Part shown: piece by piece, positions 1-6,968 of the stretch
Position numbering within the stretch: the stretch's first letter is position 1
Layout: every line of letters begins with the position of its first letter
DNA from: UBA1424 sp041669225
GTDB taxonomy: Bacteria > Bacillota_I > Bacilli_A > RFN20 > CAG-826
Length of the DNA: 12,648 bases
NCBI GenBank assembly: GCA_041669225.1
Contig: JBAYBO010000027.1
Location: forward strand, 1-12,648
Direction: 5' to 3'
Notes under the pieces: model-generated
Database searches by the model: none
The model's input: only the letters and a program-made list of their open reading frames with translations
What the model was told of the DNA's origin: nothing
Translations under genes and position numbers: made by a program

Positions 1-364
1 AATCGCCGGTCAACAACCCGTCATTACCAAAGCTAAGAAATCAATTGCGAACTTCAAATTAAGAGAAGGACAATCAATTGGCTGTAAGGTTACCTTACGC
101 GGCTCGAGAATGTATGACTTCCTCGATAAACTTGTTTCCATCGCTCTACCTCGTGTCCGCGACTTTCGCGGTGTGAGCCGCAACGCCTTTGATGGCCACG
201 GCAATTACACTCTTGGCGTCAAGGAACAATTGATCTTCCCGGAAATTGATTACGATAAGGTCAATAAGATTAGAGGTATGGACATCGTTATCGTCACGAC
301 GGCACGAAACGATGATGAAGCATTCACTTTGCTAAGTGAGCTCGGAATGCCGTTCCGTAAGTAG
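1..364 (+). CDS. rplE: 50S ribosomal protein L5, 3' part
   Basis: This is the C-terminal two thirds of L5, open at the window's left edge and read in frame from base 2 to the TAG at 362-364, giving 120 visible residues. L5 binds 5S rRNA in the central protuberance of the large subunit and contacts the P-site tRNA. The visible part holds the family's hallmark stretches: AKKSIANFKLREG, KVTLRGSRMYDFLDKL, LPRVRDFRG, GNYTLGVKEQLIFPEIDYDK and RGMDIVIVTTA. The ending LGMPFRK is the normal L5 C-terminus, so only the 5' end is missing. An internal ATG at 110 is a Met inside the protein, not a start. The rpsN gene follows after 11 nt, as in the Bacillota spc operon. Confidence 0.98.
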   Translation, partial: IAGQQPVITKAKKSIANFKLREGQSIGCKVTLRGSRMYDFLDKLVSIALPRVRDFRGVSRNAFDGHGNYTLGVKEQLIFPEIDYDKVNKIRGMDIVIVTTARNDDEAFTLLSELGMPFRK

Positions 365-375
365 GAGGAGAGAAC

Positions 376-561
376 ATGGCAAAAACAAGTCAAAAGGTCC
401 GTTGGTCAAGACCGAAGAAATTCAAAGTTCGCGAATACACGCGCTGCGTTCGCTGTGGTCGTCCTCACGCCGTCTATTCAAAATTTCATTTATGCCGTAT
501 TTGCCTGCGCGAATTAGCCTACAAAGGCGAAATCCCAGGTCTTAAGAAGTCAAGCTGGTAA
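376..561 (+). CDS. rpsN: 30S ribosomal protein S14, zinc form (type Z)
   Basis: S14 is a small-subunit head protein. The 61-residue length equals that of the Bacillus subtilis zinc form. A Cys4 zinc site is visible as C24-x2-C27 and C40-x2-C43 (TRCVRCGRPH and LCRICLREL), and the ending IPGLKKSSW is typical of the family. The start is set by a strong GGAGGAG just upstream of the ATG, overlapping the rplE stop. Because this is the C+ form, zinc-limited cells may carry a second, cysteine-free S14 elsewhere; this window cannot show that. A longer reading frame overlapping it at 336-545 is a shadow. Confidence 0.98.
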   Translation: MAKTSQKVRWSRPKKFKVREYTRCVRCGRPHAVYSKFHLCRICLRELAYKGEIPGLKKSSW

Positions 562-576
562 AAGGAGGAAAGAAAC

Positions 577-969
577 ATGATGACAGATCCCATCGCAGCG
601 ATGCTTACGACTATTCGTAATGCCAATGCTCTGCGCTATGACAGTGTTACCGTTCCTTCAAGCAAGATGAAGGTGGAAATCGCCAAGATTCTTCTTGAAG
701 AAGGTTTTATCCTCGATTACAAAGTTAACGGCGATAAGAAAAAAGATTTAACACTCAATTTAAAATACGCTTCCAATAAAGAACGCGTCATTTCCGGTTT
801 GAAACGTATTTCCAAACCAGGTCTTCGCGTGACTGTTGGTTGCGAAAATTTGCCCCGCGTCCTTAGAGGGCTCGGCATCGCAATCATATCAACAAGCAAA
901 GGAATCATGAGTGACAAAAAAGCCCGTACCTTAGGTATCGGTGGCGAAGTAGTCGCTTATGTGTGGTAA
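577..969 (+). CDS. rpsH: 30S ribosomal protein S8
   Basis: S8 is a primary 16S rRNA binding protein of the small-subunit platform and, in enterobacteria, a translational regulator of the spc operon. The 130-residue length fits the family (about 132). Diagnostic stretches are MTDPIAAMLTTIRNA at the N-terminus, ERVISGLKRISKPGLRV in the middle, LGIAIISTSKG and the C-terminal GGEVVAYVW. Two tandem ATGs are available (577 and 580). GGAGG at 564-568 lies 8 nt before the first and 11 nt before the second, so 577 is preferred. The gene ends 5 nt before rplF. Confidence 0.98.
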   Translation: MMTDPIAAMLTTIRNANALRYDSVTVPSSKMKVEIAKILLEEGFILDYKVNGDKKKDLTLNLKYASNKERVISGLKRISKPGLRVTVGCENLPRVLRGLGIAIISTSKGIMSDKKARTLGIGGEVVAYVW

Positions 970-974
970 TAAAT

Positions 975-1520
975 ATGTCACGTATTGGCTATAAAGTTAT
1001 CGATCTCCCGAGCGGCGTAACCGTTGAAGTTAATGACGGTGTCGCAGTGGTAAAAGGAGCAAAAGGAACCTTGTCTGTTAAAGTTCCCGCCGCTATCTCA
1101 TTTAAGGTAGAAGACGCTTTAATTCACGTGACACGTGATAATGAAGAACGTCAAACCAAAGAAAACCACGGAACTTTCCGTGCTCTTCTTCATAACGCCA
1201 TCGTCGGTGTTTCCGAAGGATTTAGCAAAAAGCTAGAAATCGTTGGTATCGGTTATCGTGCCGCGGTGAAAGGCGAAGATTTAGTATTAACAATTGGTTT
1301 TGCCCACGATGTTGTGATTAAGCCGGAAGCTGGTGTGAAAATCACCTGCGAAAAGCCAACCATCATTATCATCGAAGGCATCGACCGTCAGGCCGTCGGA
1401 CAAACCGCAGCCCGCATCCGTGAAGTTCGTAAACCTGAACCTTACGGTGGCAAAGGTATTAAGTATGCCGGCGAACACATCATTCGCAAGGAAGGCAAGC
1501 GCGCCAGCGCTAAGAAATAG
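975..1520 (+). CDS. rplF: 50S ribosomal protein L6
   Basis: L6 sits near the factor-binding site and the sarcin-ricin loop of the large subunit. The protein has 181 residues, the usual size, and begins MSRIGYKVIDLPSGV. The L6 signature RKPEPYGGKGIKYAGE is at residues 152-167, in the second of the two L6 repeats. The ATG at 975 comes only 5 nt after the rpsH stop and has no recognisable Shine-Dalgarno, so initiation probably depends on ribosomes finishing rpsH. An in-frame GTG at 963 would add four residues (MVIN) but has no better ribosome site and no family support. Confidence 0.97.
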   Translation: MSRIGYKVIDLPSGVTVEVNDGVAVVKGAKGTLSVKVPAAISFKVEDALIHVTRDNEERQTKENHGTFRALLHNAIVGVSEGFSKKLEIVGIGYRAAVKGEDLVLTIGFAHDVVIKPEAGVKITCEKPTIIIIEGIDRQAVGQTAARIREVRKPEPYGGKGIKYAGEHIIRKEGKRASAKK

Positions 1521-1533
1521 TTGGAGGTAAGGT

Positions 1534-1890
1534 ATGATTAAGAAAATATCAAAAAACGTCGTCCGTCAAAGACGGCACGCTCGTGTCCGCGCTAAAATTT
1601 CGGGCACCGCGGAAGCACCTCGCCTCTGCGTCTATCGCTCTAATGCCAACATCGAAGCGCAAGTAATCGATGACATCAAAGCGGTGACCTTAGCCCACGC
1701 TTCATCTTCAGCTTTAAAGCTTGCTCACGGTGGTAACATCGAAGCAGCCACCAAAGTTGGCGAAGCAATTGCTAAAATCTCGTTGGAAAATAACATCACA
1801 ACCGTCGTCTTTGATCGCGGCGGATACGCTTATCATGGTCGGGTTAAAGCCTTGGCCGAAGCCGCTCGCAAAGCCGGCTTGAAATTTTAA
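1534..1890 (+). CDS. rplR: 50S ribosomal protein L18
   Basis: L18 binds 5S rRNA together with L5 and anchors it to the large subunit. The 118-residue length matches the bacterial family (about 120). It has the basic N-terminus (VRQRRHARVRAKISG), the conserved PRLCVYRSNANIEAQVIDD core and the terminal FDRGGYAYHGRVKALAEAAR block that typifies L18. GGAGG at 1523-1527, just after the rplF stop, is well placed for the ATG at 1534. The gene lies between rplF and rpsE, its standard position. Confidence 0.98.
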   Translation: MIKKISKNVVRQRRHARVRAKISGTAEAPRLCVYRSNANIEAQVIDDIKAVTLAHASSSALKLAHGGNIEAATKVGEAIAKISLENNITTVVFDRGGYAYHGRVKALAEAARKAGLKF

Positions 1891-1901
1891 GGAGAAGGAA
1901 T

Positions 1902-2525
1902 ATGGTAGAAAAAGAATTTGAAGGCGTCGTTGAAAACGCCAATACTCCCAAAGCTCCGGAAGCTGCTCCTGAAAGACAAGCACCGGCTCGCGCACCACGT
2001 CCCCGTGGACCTCGTCCCCAAGGCGAACGCCGTCCCGGACGCGGACGTCAGCAACGGTTTAATGAACCAAAAGAATATGAAGAGCGCGTCGTCAACGTCA
2101 ATCGCGTCAGCAAAACCGTCAAAGGCGGCCGTAAGATGCGTTTCTCGGTTCTCGTCGTTATCGGCAATGGTAAAGGCAAATATGGCTTTGCCATCGGTAA
2201 AGCTGCTGAAGTACCGGACGCCATTAAGAAAGCGCTTGAGAAGGCACGCAGTAATACTTTCCAAATCCATACTTCGAAAGGCGATACGATCTCGCATGAA
2301 ATTATCGGTAAATTTGGAGCTTGTAGCGTCTTTCTAAAGCCAGCTCCTGAAGGCACGGGAATTATTGCCGGTGGCCCGGTTCGCGCTATTCTAGAATTAG
2401 CCGGTATTCGTAACGTTTATTCAAAAGTTTACGGTAGCCGTGCTCCCATCAACATTATTCGCGCCACGCATCATGGTTTAAGCAATCTTAAATCATATGC
2501 GAGGGTCCAAGAATTACGTAAATAA
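1902..2525 (+). CDS. rpsE: 30S ribosomal protein S5 with long Pro/Arg-rich N-terminal extension
   Basis: S5 is a small-subunit protein at the mRNA entry side that affects decoding fidelity. Here it has 207 residues against about 166 in Bacillus subtilis. The conserved fold starts near residue 60 (EERVVNVNRVSKTVKGG) and continues through VVIGNGKGKYGFAIGKA, HEIIGKFGACSVFLKPA, EGTGIIAGGPVRAILELAGI and NIIRATHHGL. The first 55 residues or so are an added segment: an acidic start, then low-complexity Ala/Pro/Arg/Gly sequence (PRPRGPRPQGERRPGRGRQQ at 33-52), probably disordered and basic. It is very likely translated, because AAGGAG at 1889-1894 lies 7 nt before this ATG and no ATG lies between it and the conserved core. 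The C-terminal tail after the core is slightly short. Overlapping frames on both strands here are composition-driven shadows. The next gene is rplO, with no rpmD between. Confidence 0.97.
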   Translation: MVEKEFEGVVENANTPKAPEAAPERQAPARAPRPRGPRPQGERRPGRGRQQRFNEPKEYEERVVNVNRVSKTVKGGRKMRFSVLVVIGNGKGKYGFAIGKAAEVPDAIKKALEKARSNTFQIHTSKGDTISHEIIGKFGACSVFLKPAPEGTGIIAGGPVRAILELAGIRNVYSKVYGSRAPINIIRATHHGLSNLKSYARVQELRK

Positions 2526-2542
2526 CCTGGAGGTATGAACAC

Positions 2543-2983
2543 ATGAAGTTACATGAATTAGAACACGCCGAAGGCGCCAAAACTGCTCATTACCGTAAGG
2601 GTCGGGGCATTGGTTCCGGAAACGGAAAAACATGCGGTAAAGGCCATAAGGGTCAGAAGTCGAGATCTGGCGGACTTAAATCCCCTGGATTTGAAGGCGG
2701 ACAAAACCCTCTTTATCGTCGTCTACCAAAATTTGGTTTCAAAAATATTAATCGCGTCGATTTCGCTAGCGTTAACGTCGAAAGACTAAACGCTTTTGAA
2801 AATGGTGCGGTTGTTACCCCTGCTTTACTCGTCGAAAAAGGCATTGTTCGTAAAGAATATAATGGCCTTAAAATTCTCGGTGGCGGTAAATTAACTAAAA
2901 AACTGTCGGTGCAAGCCAATAAGTTTTCGAAGTCCGCAAAAGAGGCGATTGAAAGCGCCGGTGGCACCGTCGAGGTAATCTAA
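2543..2983 (+). CDS. rplO: 50S ribosomal protein L15
   Basis: L15 is a late-assembling large-subunit protein with a long basic N-terminal arm. The 146 residues match the family. The glycine-rich arm (GRGIGSGNGKTCGKGHKGQK, residues 20-39, then SGG and FEGGQNPLYRRLPKFGF) and the C-terminal LTKKLSVQANKFSKSAKEAIE are diagnostic. GGAGG at 2529-2533 serves the ATG at 2543. Only 17 nt separate it from rpsE, a place where most Bacillota encode L30. Its own 3' end contains the GAGGT (2972-2976) that serves secY. Confidence 0.98.
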   Translation: MKLHELEHAEGAKTAHYRKGRGIGSGNGKTCGKGHKGQKSRSGGLKSPGFEGGQNPLYRRLPKFGFKNINRVDFASVNVERLNAFENGAVVTPALLVEKGIVRKEYNGLKILGGGKLTKKLSVQANKFSKSAKEAIESAGGTVEVI

Positions 2984-2984
2984 A

Positions 2985-4355
2985 ATGAAGAAGCTGGTCG
3001 CGGTCTTCAAAAATAAGGAAATTGTCAATCGTATTTTCTTCACGATTATGATTTTGTTTGTGATTCGCATCGGGGCGGCGATTACCGTTCCGGGCGTTAC
3101 TGTCAGCGATGAGTTATCCAAGGCGCTTGAAACTGCCAATATGATCTCGATGATGGATATGCTTGGCGGTGGTGCTCTCAGCAATTTCTCAATCTTTGCT
3201 TTGGGTGTCAGTCCTTACATTACGGCTGGAATTATTATTCAGCTTCTTTCCAAAGATGTTTTGCCGGCTTTGACTGAACTTACCAAACAAGGTCAATACG
3301 GCCGCAAAAAGTCTGAGATGGCCACCCGTTACCTCACTCTCCTTTTAGGAGCTGTTCAAGCCTATGGCATCATTAAAACGATGGAGAACAGCCAATATAT
3401 TACCATTAACATGGACCTTAACTTCTGGTCCTACGCCTATATTGTTACAATCATTCTCGCGGGAGCGATGTTAACGATGTGGCTCGGTGATCAAATCACC
3501 TCCAAGGGCTTGGGAAATGGTATTTCCGTCATCATCTTTGCTGGTATCGTCCGCAATCTCCCAATTCAAATCGCTACCGCTTACCGTAAGTGGGTCGAAC
3601 AAAATATGGGACACGGAACGAGTGAACTCGTCAAAGGCTCATTCCAGTTTGGAATATATATCTTGGCCTTTGTCCTGATTATTGCCTTTGTTGTCTTTAT
3701 TGAACTTTCGAAACGCAAGATTCCCGTCCAGCATTCAGGCAAAAGCGGCGGGCAGGGCCAATCGATGTCCAAAGCCTCATTCTTACCGATTAAACTCAAC
3801 TCATCTGGTGTTATTCCCGTCATCTTTGCCAGCTCAATTTTAATGGCTCCTTCTGTCATTGCTAGTTTTGTTAGCACTGATACAAACGCCGCTTGGCTTA
3901 AGATCTTTTCGTATAGCGAGATGACGCAAATGCCGGGTATCAACAATACGACATGGGGCATGCCCTGGGGTTTACTCCTCTACTTGTTCTTAATTGTCGT
4001 CTTCTGTTTCTTCTACGCCAACATGCAAATCGCCCCAGAAACCCTGGCCGACAACTTTAGAAAAAATGGCAGTTACATTCCTGGCATTCGTCCCGGAATT
4101 GAAACTGAACGTTATGTTAAGAAAGTTGTTAACCGCGTTACTGTTATGGGAGCGGGTGCCTTAGCCTTCATCGCAGCCTTGCCGGTCGTTTTGACTCTGA
4201 GTGGCATCTTTGGCGAAAGTTCAAGTCTTGCCATCGGCGGCACAGGCTTAATTATCGTGGCGGGTGTTGCCATTGAAATTAATAACCAAATTGACGGCCT
4301 ATTGGCTGGTAAGAGCTTCGAAGAAGCCTCGCAAGGAGCACGGCGTCGCAGATGA
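2985..4355 (+). CDS. secY: Protein translocase channel subunit SecY
   Basis: SecY is the membrane channel of the Sec translocon, which moves unfolded proteins across or into the cytoplasmic membrane with SecE, SecG and SecA or the ribosome. The 456 residues show about ten hydrophobic segments; the first spans about 16-34. Conserved features include the plug and TM2 region (MLGGGALSNFSIFALGVSPYI, about 59-79), the GDQITSKGLGNGIS loop (168-181) and the SecA/ribosome-contacting cytosolic loop SYIPGIRPGIETERY (363-377). It is somewhat longer than the 431-residue B. subtilis protein. The ATG lies 1 nt after the rplO stop, with GAGGT at 2972-2976 as ribosome site. The gene ends in TGA inside ATGA, overlapping adk by 4 nt; this also shows TGA is read as stop. 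The C-terminus is basic (ARRRR). Confidence 0.98.
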   Translation: MKKLVAVFKNKEIVNRIFFTIMILFVIRIGAAITVPGVTVSDELSKALETANMISMMDMLGGGALSNFSIFALGVSPYITAGIIIQLLSKDVLPALTELTKQGQYGRKKSEMATRYLTLLLGAVQAYGIIKTMENSQYITINMDLNFWSYAYIVTIILAGAMLTMWLGDQITSKGLGNGISVIIFAGIVRNLPIQIATAYRKWVEQNMGHGTSELVKGSFQFGIYILAFVLIIAFVVFIELSKRKIPVQHSGKSGGQGQSMSKASFLPIKLNSSGVIPVIFASSILMAPSVIASFVSTDTNAAWLKIFSYSEMTQMPGINNTTWGMPWGLLLYLFLIVVFCFFYANMQIAPETLADNFRKNGSYIPGIRPGIETERYVKKVVNRVTVMGAGALAFIAALPVVLTLSGIFGESSSLAIGGTGLIIVAGVAIEINNQIDGLLAGKSFEEASQGARRRR

Positions 4356-5005
4356 ATATTATCTTAATGGGTCCGCCAGGAGCGGGCAAAGGCACGCAGG
4401 CGAAGCGCTTGATTGCTAAATATGATATACCACATATTTCTACCGGAGATATGTTTCGCGAAGCGATGAAACAGGGCACTGAGCTCGGCTTACTCGCTAA
4501 GCGGTATATAGATGAAGGGCACTTAGTCCCCGATGACGTGACAATCGGTATCGTCCGTGAGCGACTGGCGAAATCAGATTGTCAAAAAGGCTATCTTCTC
4601 GATGGTTTCCCAAGGACGATTCCCCAAGCTGAAGCTTTGGAAGTCTTGACTAAGGAAATTGGTCGTGAACTAGAATTTGTCATTAATATCGATGCTGATG
4701 AAGAAGAGCTCATACGACGCATATGTGGACGACGCGTATGCAAGGTATGTGGCACCCCTTATCACGTTGATACGATGAAGCCCAAAGTCGATGGTGTTTG
4801 CGATGTATGCGGCGGACCTTTAATTCAAAGAGCCGACGATAACGAGGAAGCACTGAAAGTGCGTCTTGGACACTATTATGAACAAACTCGACCCCTACTT
4901 GATTTCTATGCCAAACGCGGTCTTCTTACTTCCTTTGATGGAACTAAAGATCTCCATGTCTTGCTGGCAGAAATCATTTCGCTCATTGAGGCTAATACTA
5001 GATGA
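4352..5005 (+). CDS. adk: Adenylate kinase, zinc-containing LID
   Basis: Adenylate kinase catalyses ATP + AMP = 2 ADP in the cytoplasm and balances adenine nucleotides. Visible features are the P-loop GPPGAGKGT (7-15), the AMP-binding HISTGDMFR (28-36), DGFPRT (84-89) and the long LID insert of the 217-residue form. The LID carries a structural zinc site, C130-x2-C133 and C150-x2-C153, as in Gram-positive enzymes. The ATG overlaps the secY stop (ATGA), and AAGGAG at 4333-4338 lies inside secY. Its own TGA overlaps the map start in the same way. The secY-adk-map order is typical of Bacillota, where adk is cotranscribed with the ribosomal genes. Confidence 0.98.
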   Translation: MNIILMGPPGAGKGTQAKRLIAKYDIPHISTGDMFREAMKQGTELGLLAKRYIDEGHLVPDDVTIGIVRERLAKSDCQKGYLLDGFPRTIPQAEALEVLTKEIGRELEFVINIDADEEELIRRICGRRVCKVCGTPYHVDTMKPKVDGVCDVCGGPLIQRADDNEEALKVRLGHYYEQTRPLLDFYAKRGLLTSFDGTKDLHVLLAEIISLIEANTR

Positions 5006-5775
5006 TCATCGTCAAATCGCCGCGAGAAATTGTTCTCATGCGCGAGGCCGGACAAGTTGTCGCCAAAGTCTTTGAAAGATTGGAAACAATTATTCGCCCC
5101 GGCATTAGTACGCAAGTAATCGCTGATGAAGCCGAAAAGATCATTCGAAGTCATCATGCCTCACCAACCTTCCTTGGCTATAACGGCTTTAAGGGCGCCA
5201 TCTGCGTCAGCGTCAATGACACGCTCGTACACGGAATTCCTAACAAACATCACATTCTAAAAGAAGGCGATATCGTCTCTTGTGATGTCGGAGCGACTCT
5301 TAAGGGTTATGTCGGTGATGCCTGCCGGACGTATCCGGTTGGCAAAATCTCAAAGGAAGCCGCTCGTTTGCTTCGCATTACGGAAGAAAGTTTCTTTAAG
5401 GCAGTAGCTTTAATTAAACCAGGTATCCATCTTGGAGACATATCCTATGCGATTCAAACCCATAACGAGGACAATGGTTATTCCCTCCCTCGGGACTATA
5501 CAGGTCACGGCATCGGTCAATCCTTGCACGAAGACCCCTATATTCCAAATATTGGTGTACCAAATACTGGACCAGTATTAAAAGAAGGAATGTGCCTCGC
5601 CATCGAACCGATGGTTTCCTCAGGTGACCCTGAGGTAGTCGTCATGAATGATGGTTGGACCGTCAAAATGAAAGATGGCTCATTATCGAGTCATTATGAA
5701 AACACAGTCGTCGTCACCAGCACCGGTTATGAAATACTAACGATGCTAAAACAAGGAGGAAACGAGAATGGCTAA
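5002..5775 (+). CDS. map: Methionine aminopeptidase, type I
   Basis: This enzyme removes the initiator methionine from new proteins after deformylation when the second residue is small. The 257-residue sequence has the pita-bread fold hallmarks. The five metal ligands can be assigned by motif: D95 (CDVGA), D106 (VGDACRT), H169 (TGHGIG), E202 (AIEPM) and E233 (HYENTV). H77 (VHGIP) matches the conserved catalytic-site histidine. There is no N-terminal zinc-finger extension, so it is the short bacterial type. TGAGG at 4987-4991 is the likely ribosome site, 10 nt before the ATG. The start overlaps adk by 4 nt and the end overlaps infA by 8 nt, so these genes are probably translationally coupled. 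Confidence 0.98.
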   Translation: MIIVKSPREIVLMREAGQVVAKVFERLETIIRPGISTQVIADEAEKIIRSHHASPTFLGYNGFKGAICVSVNDTLVHGIPNKHHILKEGDIVSCDVGATLKGYVGDACRTYPVGKISKEAARLLRITEESFFKAVALIKPGIHLGDISYAIQTHNEDNGYSLPRDYTGHGIGQSLHEDPYIPNIGVPNTGPVLKEGMCLAIEPMVSSGDPEVVVMNDGWTVKMKDGSLSSHYENTVVVTSTGYEILTMLKQGGNENG

Positions 5776-6016
5776 AACAGATGTCATAGAAGTCGAAGCA
5801 ACTGTCGTCGAGGCCTTGCCTAACGCCCAGTTCAAAGTCAAATTAGAAAACGGTGTTACCATCCACGCGCACGTTTCGGGAAAAATTCGTATGCATTATA
5901 TTCGCATTTTGCCCGGTGATGTCGTCACGGTGGAAATATCGCCCTATGACTTAACAATGGGCCGTATCACTTTTAGATACAAAAAACCAAATTCTTATAC
6001 GTATAAGAAGAAATAA
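5768..6016 (+). CDS. infA: Translation initiation factor IF-1
   Basis: IF-1 is an OB-fold protein that binds the ribosomal A site during initiation. The core matches the family very closely: DVIEVEATVVEALPNAQFKV, AHVSGKIRMHYIRILPGD and SPYDLTMGRITFRYK. The protein is 82 residues, about ten longer than the usual 71-72, because a tail (KPNSYTYKKK) follows the normal RYK ending. A very strong AAGGAGG (5753-5759) lies inside the end of map, and the ATG overlaps map by 8 nt. Such a strong site suggests infA initiates independently and at a high rate despite the overlap. Confidence 0.98.
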   Translation: MAKTDVIEVEATVVEALPNAQFKVKLENGVTIHAHVSGKIRMHYIRILPGDVVTVEISPYDLTMGRITFRYKKPNSYTYKKK

Positions 6017-6033
6017 CACGGAGGAAAAATTTT

Positions 6034-6147
6034 ATGAAAGTAGCACCTTCAGTCAAACCAATCTGCGATAAGTGTAAAGTTATCAAACGCAAAGGCAAAG
6101 TTATGGTCATTTGCGAAAATCCTAAGCACAAGCAGAGACAAGGTTAA
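6034..6147 (+). CDS. rpmJ: 50S ribosomal protein L36, zinc form
   Basis: This small gene encodes 37 residues beginning MKVAPSVKPICDKCK and ending HKQRQG. L36 is a zinc-ribbon protein of the large subunit near the peptidyl transferase region. The zinc ligands are visible: C11-x2-C14, C27 and H32 (CENPKH), so this is the C+ form. GGAGG at 6020-6024 precedes the ATG by 9 nt. The position between infA and rpsM is standard for bacteria. The usual C-terminal QG is present, so the gene is complete. Confidence 0.98.
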   Translation: MKVAPSVKPICDKCKVIKRKGKVMVICENPKHKQRQG

Positions 6148-6164
6148 AAAGGAGTAAACAATTT

Positions 6165-6539
6165 ATGGCACGTATTGTCGGAGTAGACATACCAAACGAA
6201 AAAAGAGTCGTCATCGCCCTTACTTATATTTATGGTATCGGGCAGACGAAAAGTAAAAAGATTTTAGCAGCAACTAATATTAGTGAAGATATTCGCGTTA
6301 AGAATTTAACCGAAGAGCAATTAACATCAATTCGCGCTGAAATCACTAAGTACCGCGTCGAAGGTGATCTTCGCCGTGAAGTTGCTTTAAACATCAAAAG
6401 ACTTACGGAAATCGGCTGCTATCGTGGCATCCGTCACCGTAAAGGCTTACCCGTCCGCGGACAAAGAACGAGAACAAACGCTCGTACGCGTAAAGGTAAG
6501 AGAAAAACCATCGCCAACAAGAAGATGGCCGCCAAATAG
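6165..6539 (+). CDS. rpsM: 30S ribosomal protein S13
   Basis: S13 is a small-subunit head protein that contacts the P-site tRNA and forms bridges to L5 in the large subunit. The 124 residues match the family. Family motifs are MARIVGVDIPNEKRVVIALTY at the start, the helix-hairpin YGIGQTKSKKIL, GCYRGIRHRKGLPVRGQRT and the basic tail NARTRKGKRKTIANKK. The sequence AAAAAGGAG just after the rpmJ stop is the ribosome site. The gene opens the classical alpha operon block rpsM-rpsK-rpoA-rplQ; rpsD is not in this block, as in Bacillus. Confidence 0.98.
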   Translation: MARIVGVDIPNEKRVVIALTYIYGIGQTKSKKILAATNISEDIRVKNLTEEQLTSIRAEITKYRVEGDLRREVALNIKRLTEIGCYRGIRHRKGLPVRGQRTRTNARTRKGKRKTIANKKMAAK

Positions 6540-6554
6540 TAGGAGGGCATAAAC

Positions 6555-6950
6555 ATGGCAAAAGCTAAAAAAACAACAACTCGTAAGAAAAAAATTAAAC
6601 GTTCGTTTACGAAAGGTGTTGCCCACGTTCATTCAACGTTTAACAACACGATCGTGACAATTACCGACGAGGCGGGTAACGCCATCGCCTGGAGCAGCGC
6701 CGGAGCCCTTGGCTTCAAAGGCGCTAAAAAATCAACACCATTCGCCGCCGGTCTGGCTGGCGAAGCCGCCGCTAAAATTGCCTTTGATCAAGGCCTTCGC
6801 AGCGTTGACGTTAACGTCAAAGGTCCCGGCCCAGGCCGCGAATCAGCAATTCGTTCCTTGCAATCAGCCGGTCTAGCAATTCAGACGATTACTGATACAA
6901 CCCCGATTCCGCATAACGGATGCCGTCCGCCAAAGCGCCCTCGTGGTTAA
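6555..6950 (+). CDS. rpsK: 30S ribosomal protein S11
   Basis: S11 lies on the platform of the small subunit near the Shine-Dalgarno/anti-Shine-Dalgarno helix. The 131-residue sequence is clearly S11: a Lys-rich N-terminus (KKTTTRKKKIKRS), AHVHSTFNNTIVTITD, KKSTPFAAG, VKGPGPGRESAIRSLQSAGL and the C-terminal TPIPHNGCRPPKRPRG. The NG pair in the tail is the site where isoaspartate is known in other bacterial S11 proteins. AGGAGGG at 6541-6547, after the rpsM stop, is the ribosome site. Confidence 0.98.
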   Translation: MAKAKKTTTRKKKIKRSFTKGVAHVHSTFNNTIVTITDEAGNAIAWSSAGALGFKGAKKSTPFAAGLAGEAAAKIAFDQGLRSVDVNVKGPGPGRESAIRSLQSAGLAIQTITDTTPIPHNGCRPPKRPRG

Positions 6951-6968
6951 TGAAAGGAGATAGTCACT

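Noticed and set aside
963..974. In-frame GTG start for rplF, adding MVIN
   Set aside because: It lies inside the rpsH end with no ribosome site; MSRIGYK is the family N-terminus.
1887..2297. 136-residue open frame antisense to rpsE, and a 139-residue frame at 1918-2337 on the + strand
   Set aside because: Both lie inside rpsE, whose protein is clearly conserved. The repeated CGxCCx codons of the Pro/Arg-rich extension keep other frames open. Neither shows recognisable domains.
3581..3961. 126-residue open frame antisense to secY
   Set aside because: It is fully inside a conserved secY, and its translation has no known motif; treated as a shadow.
4352..5005. Mollicutes code with TGA as tryptophan
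   Set aside because: TGA ends both secY and adk at the expected C-termini, and tryptophans in the conserved proteins are TGG.
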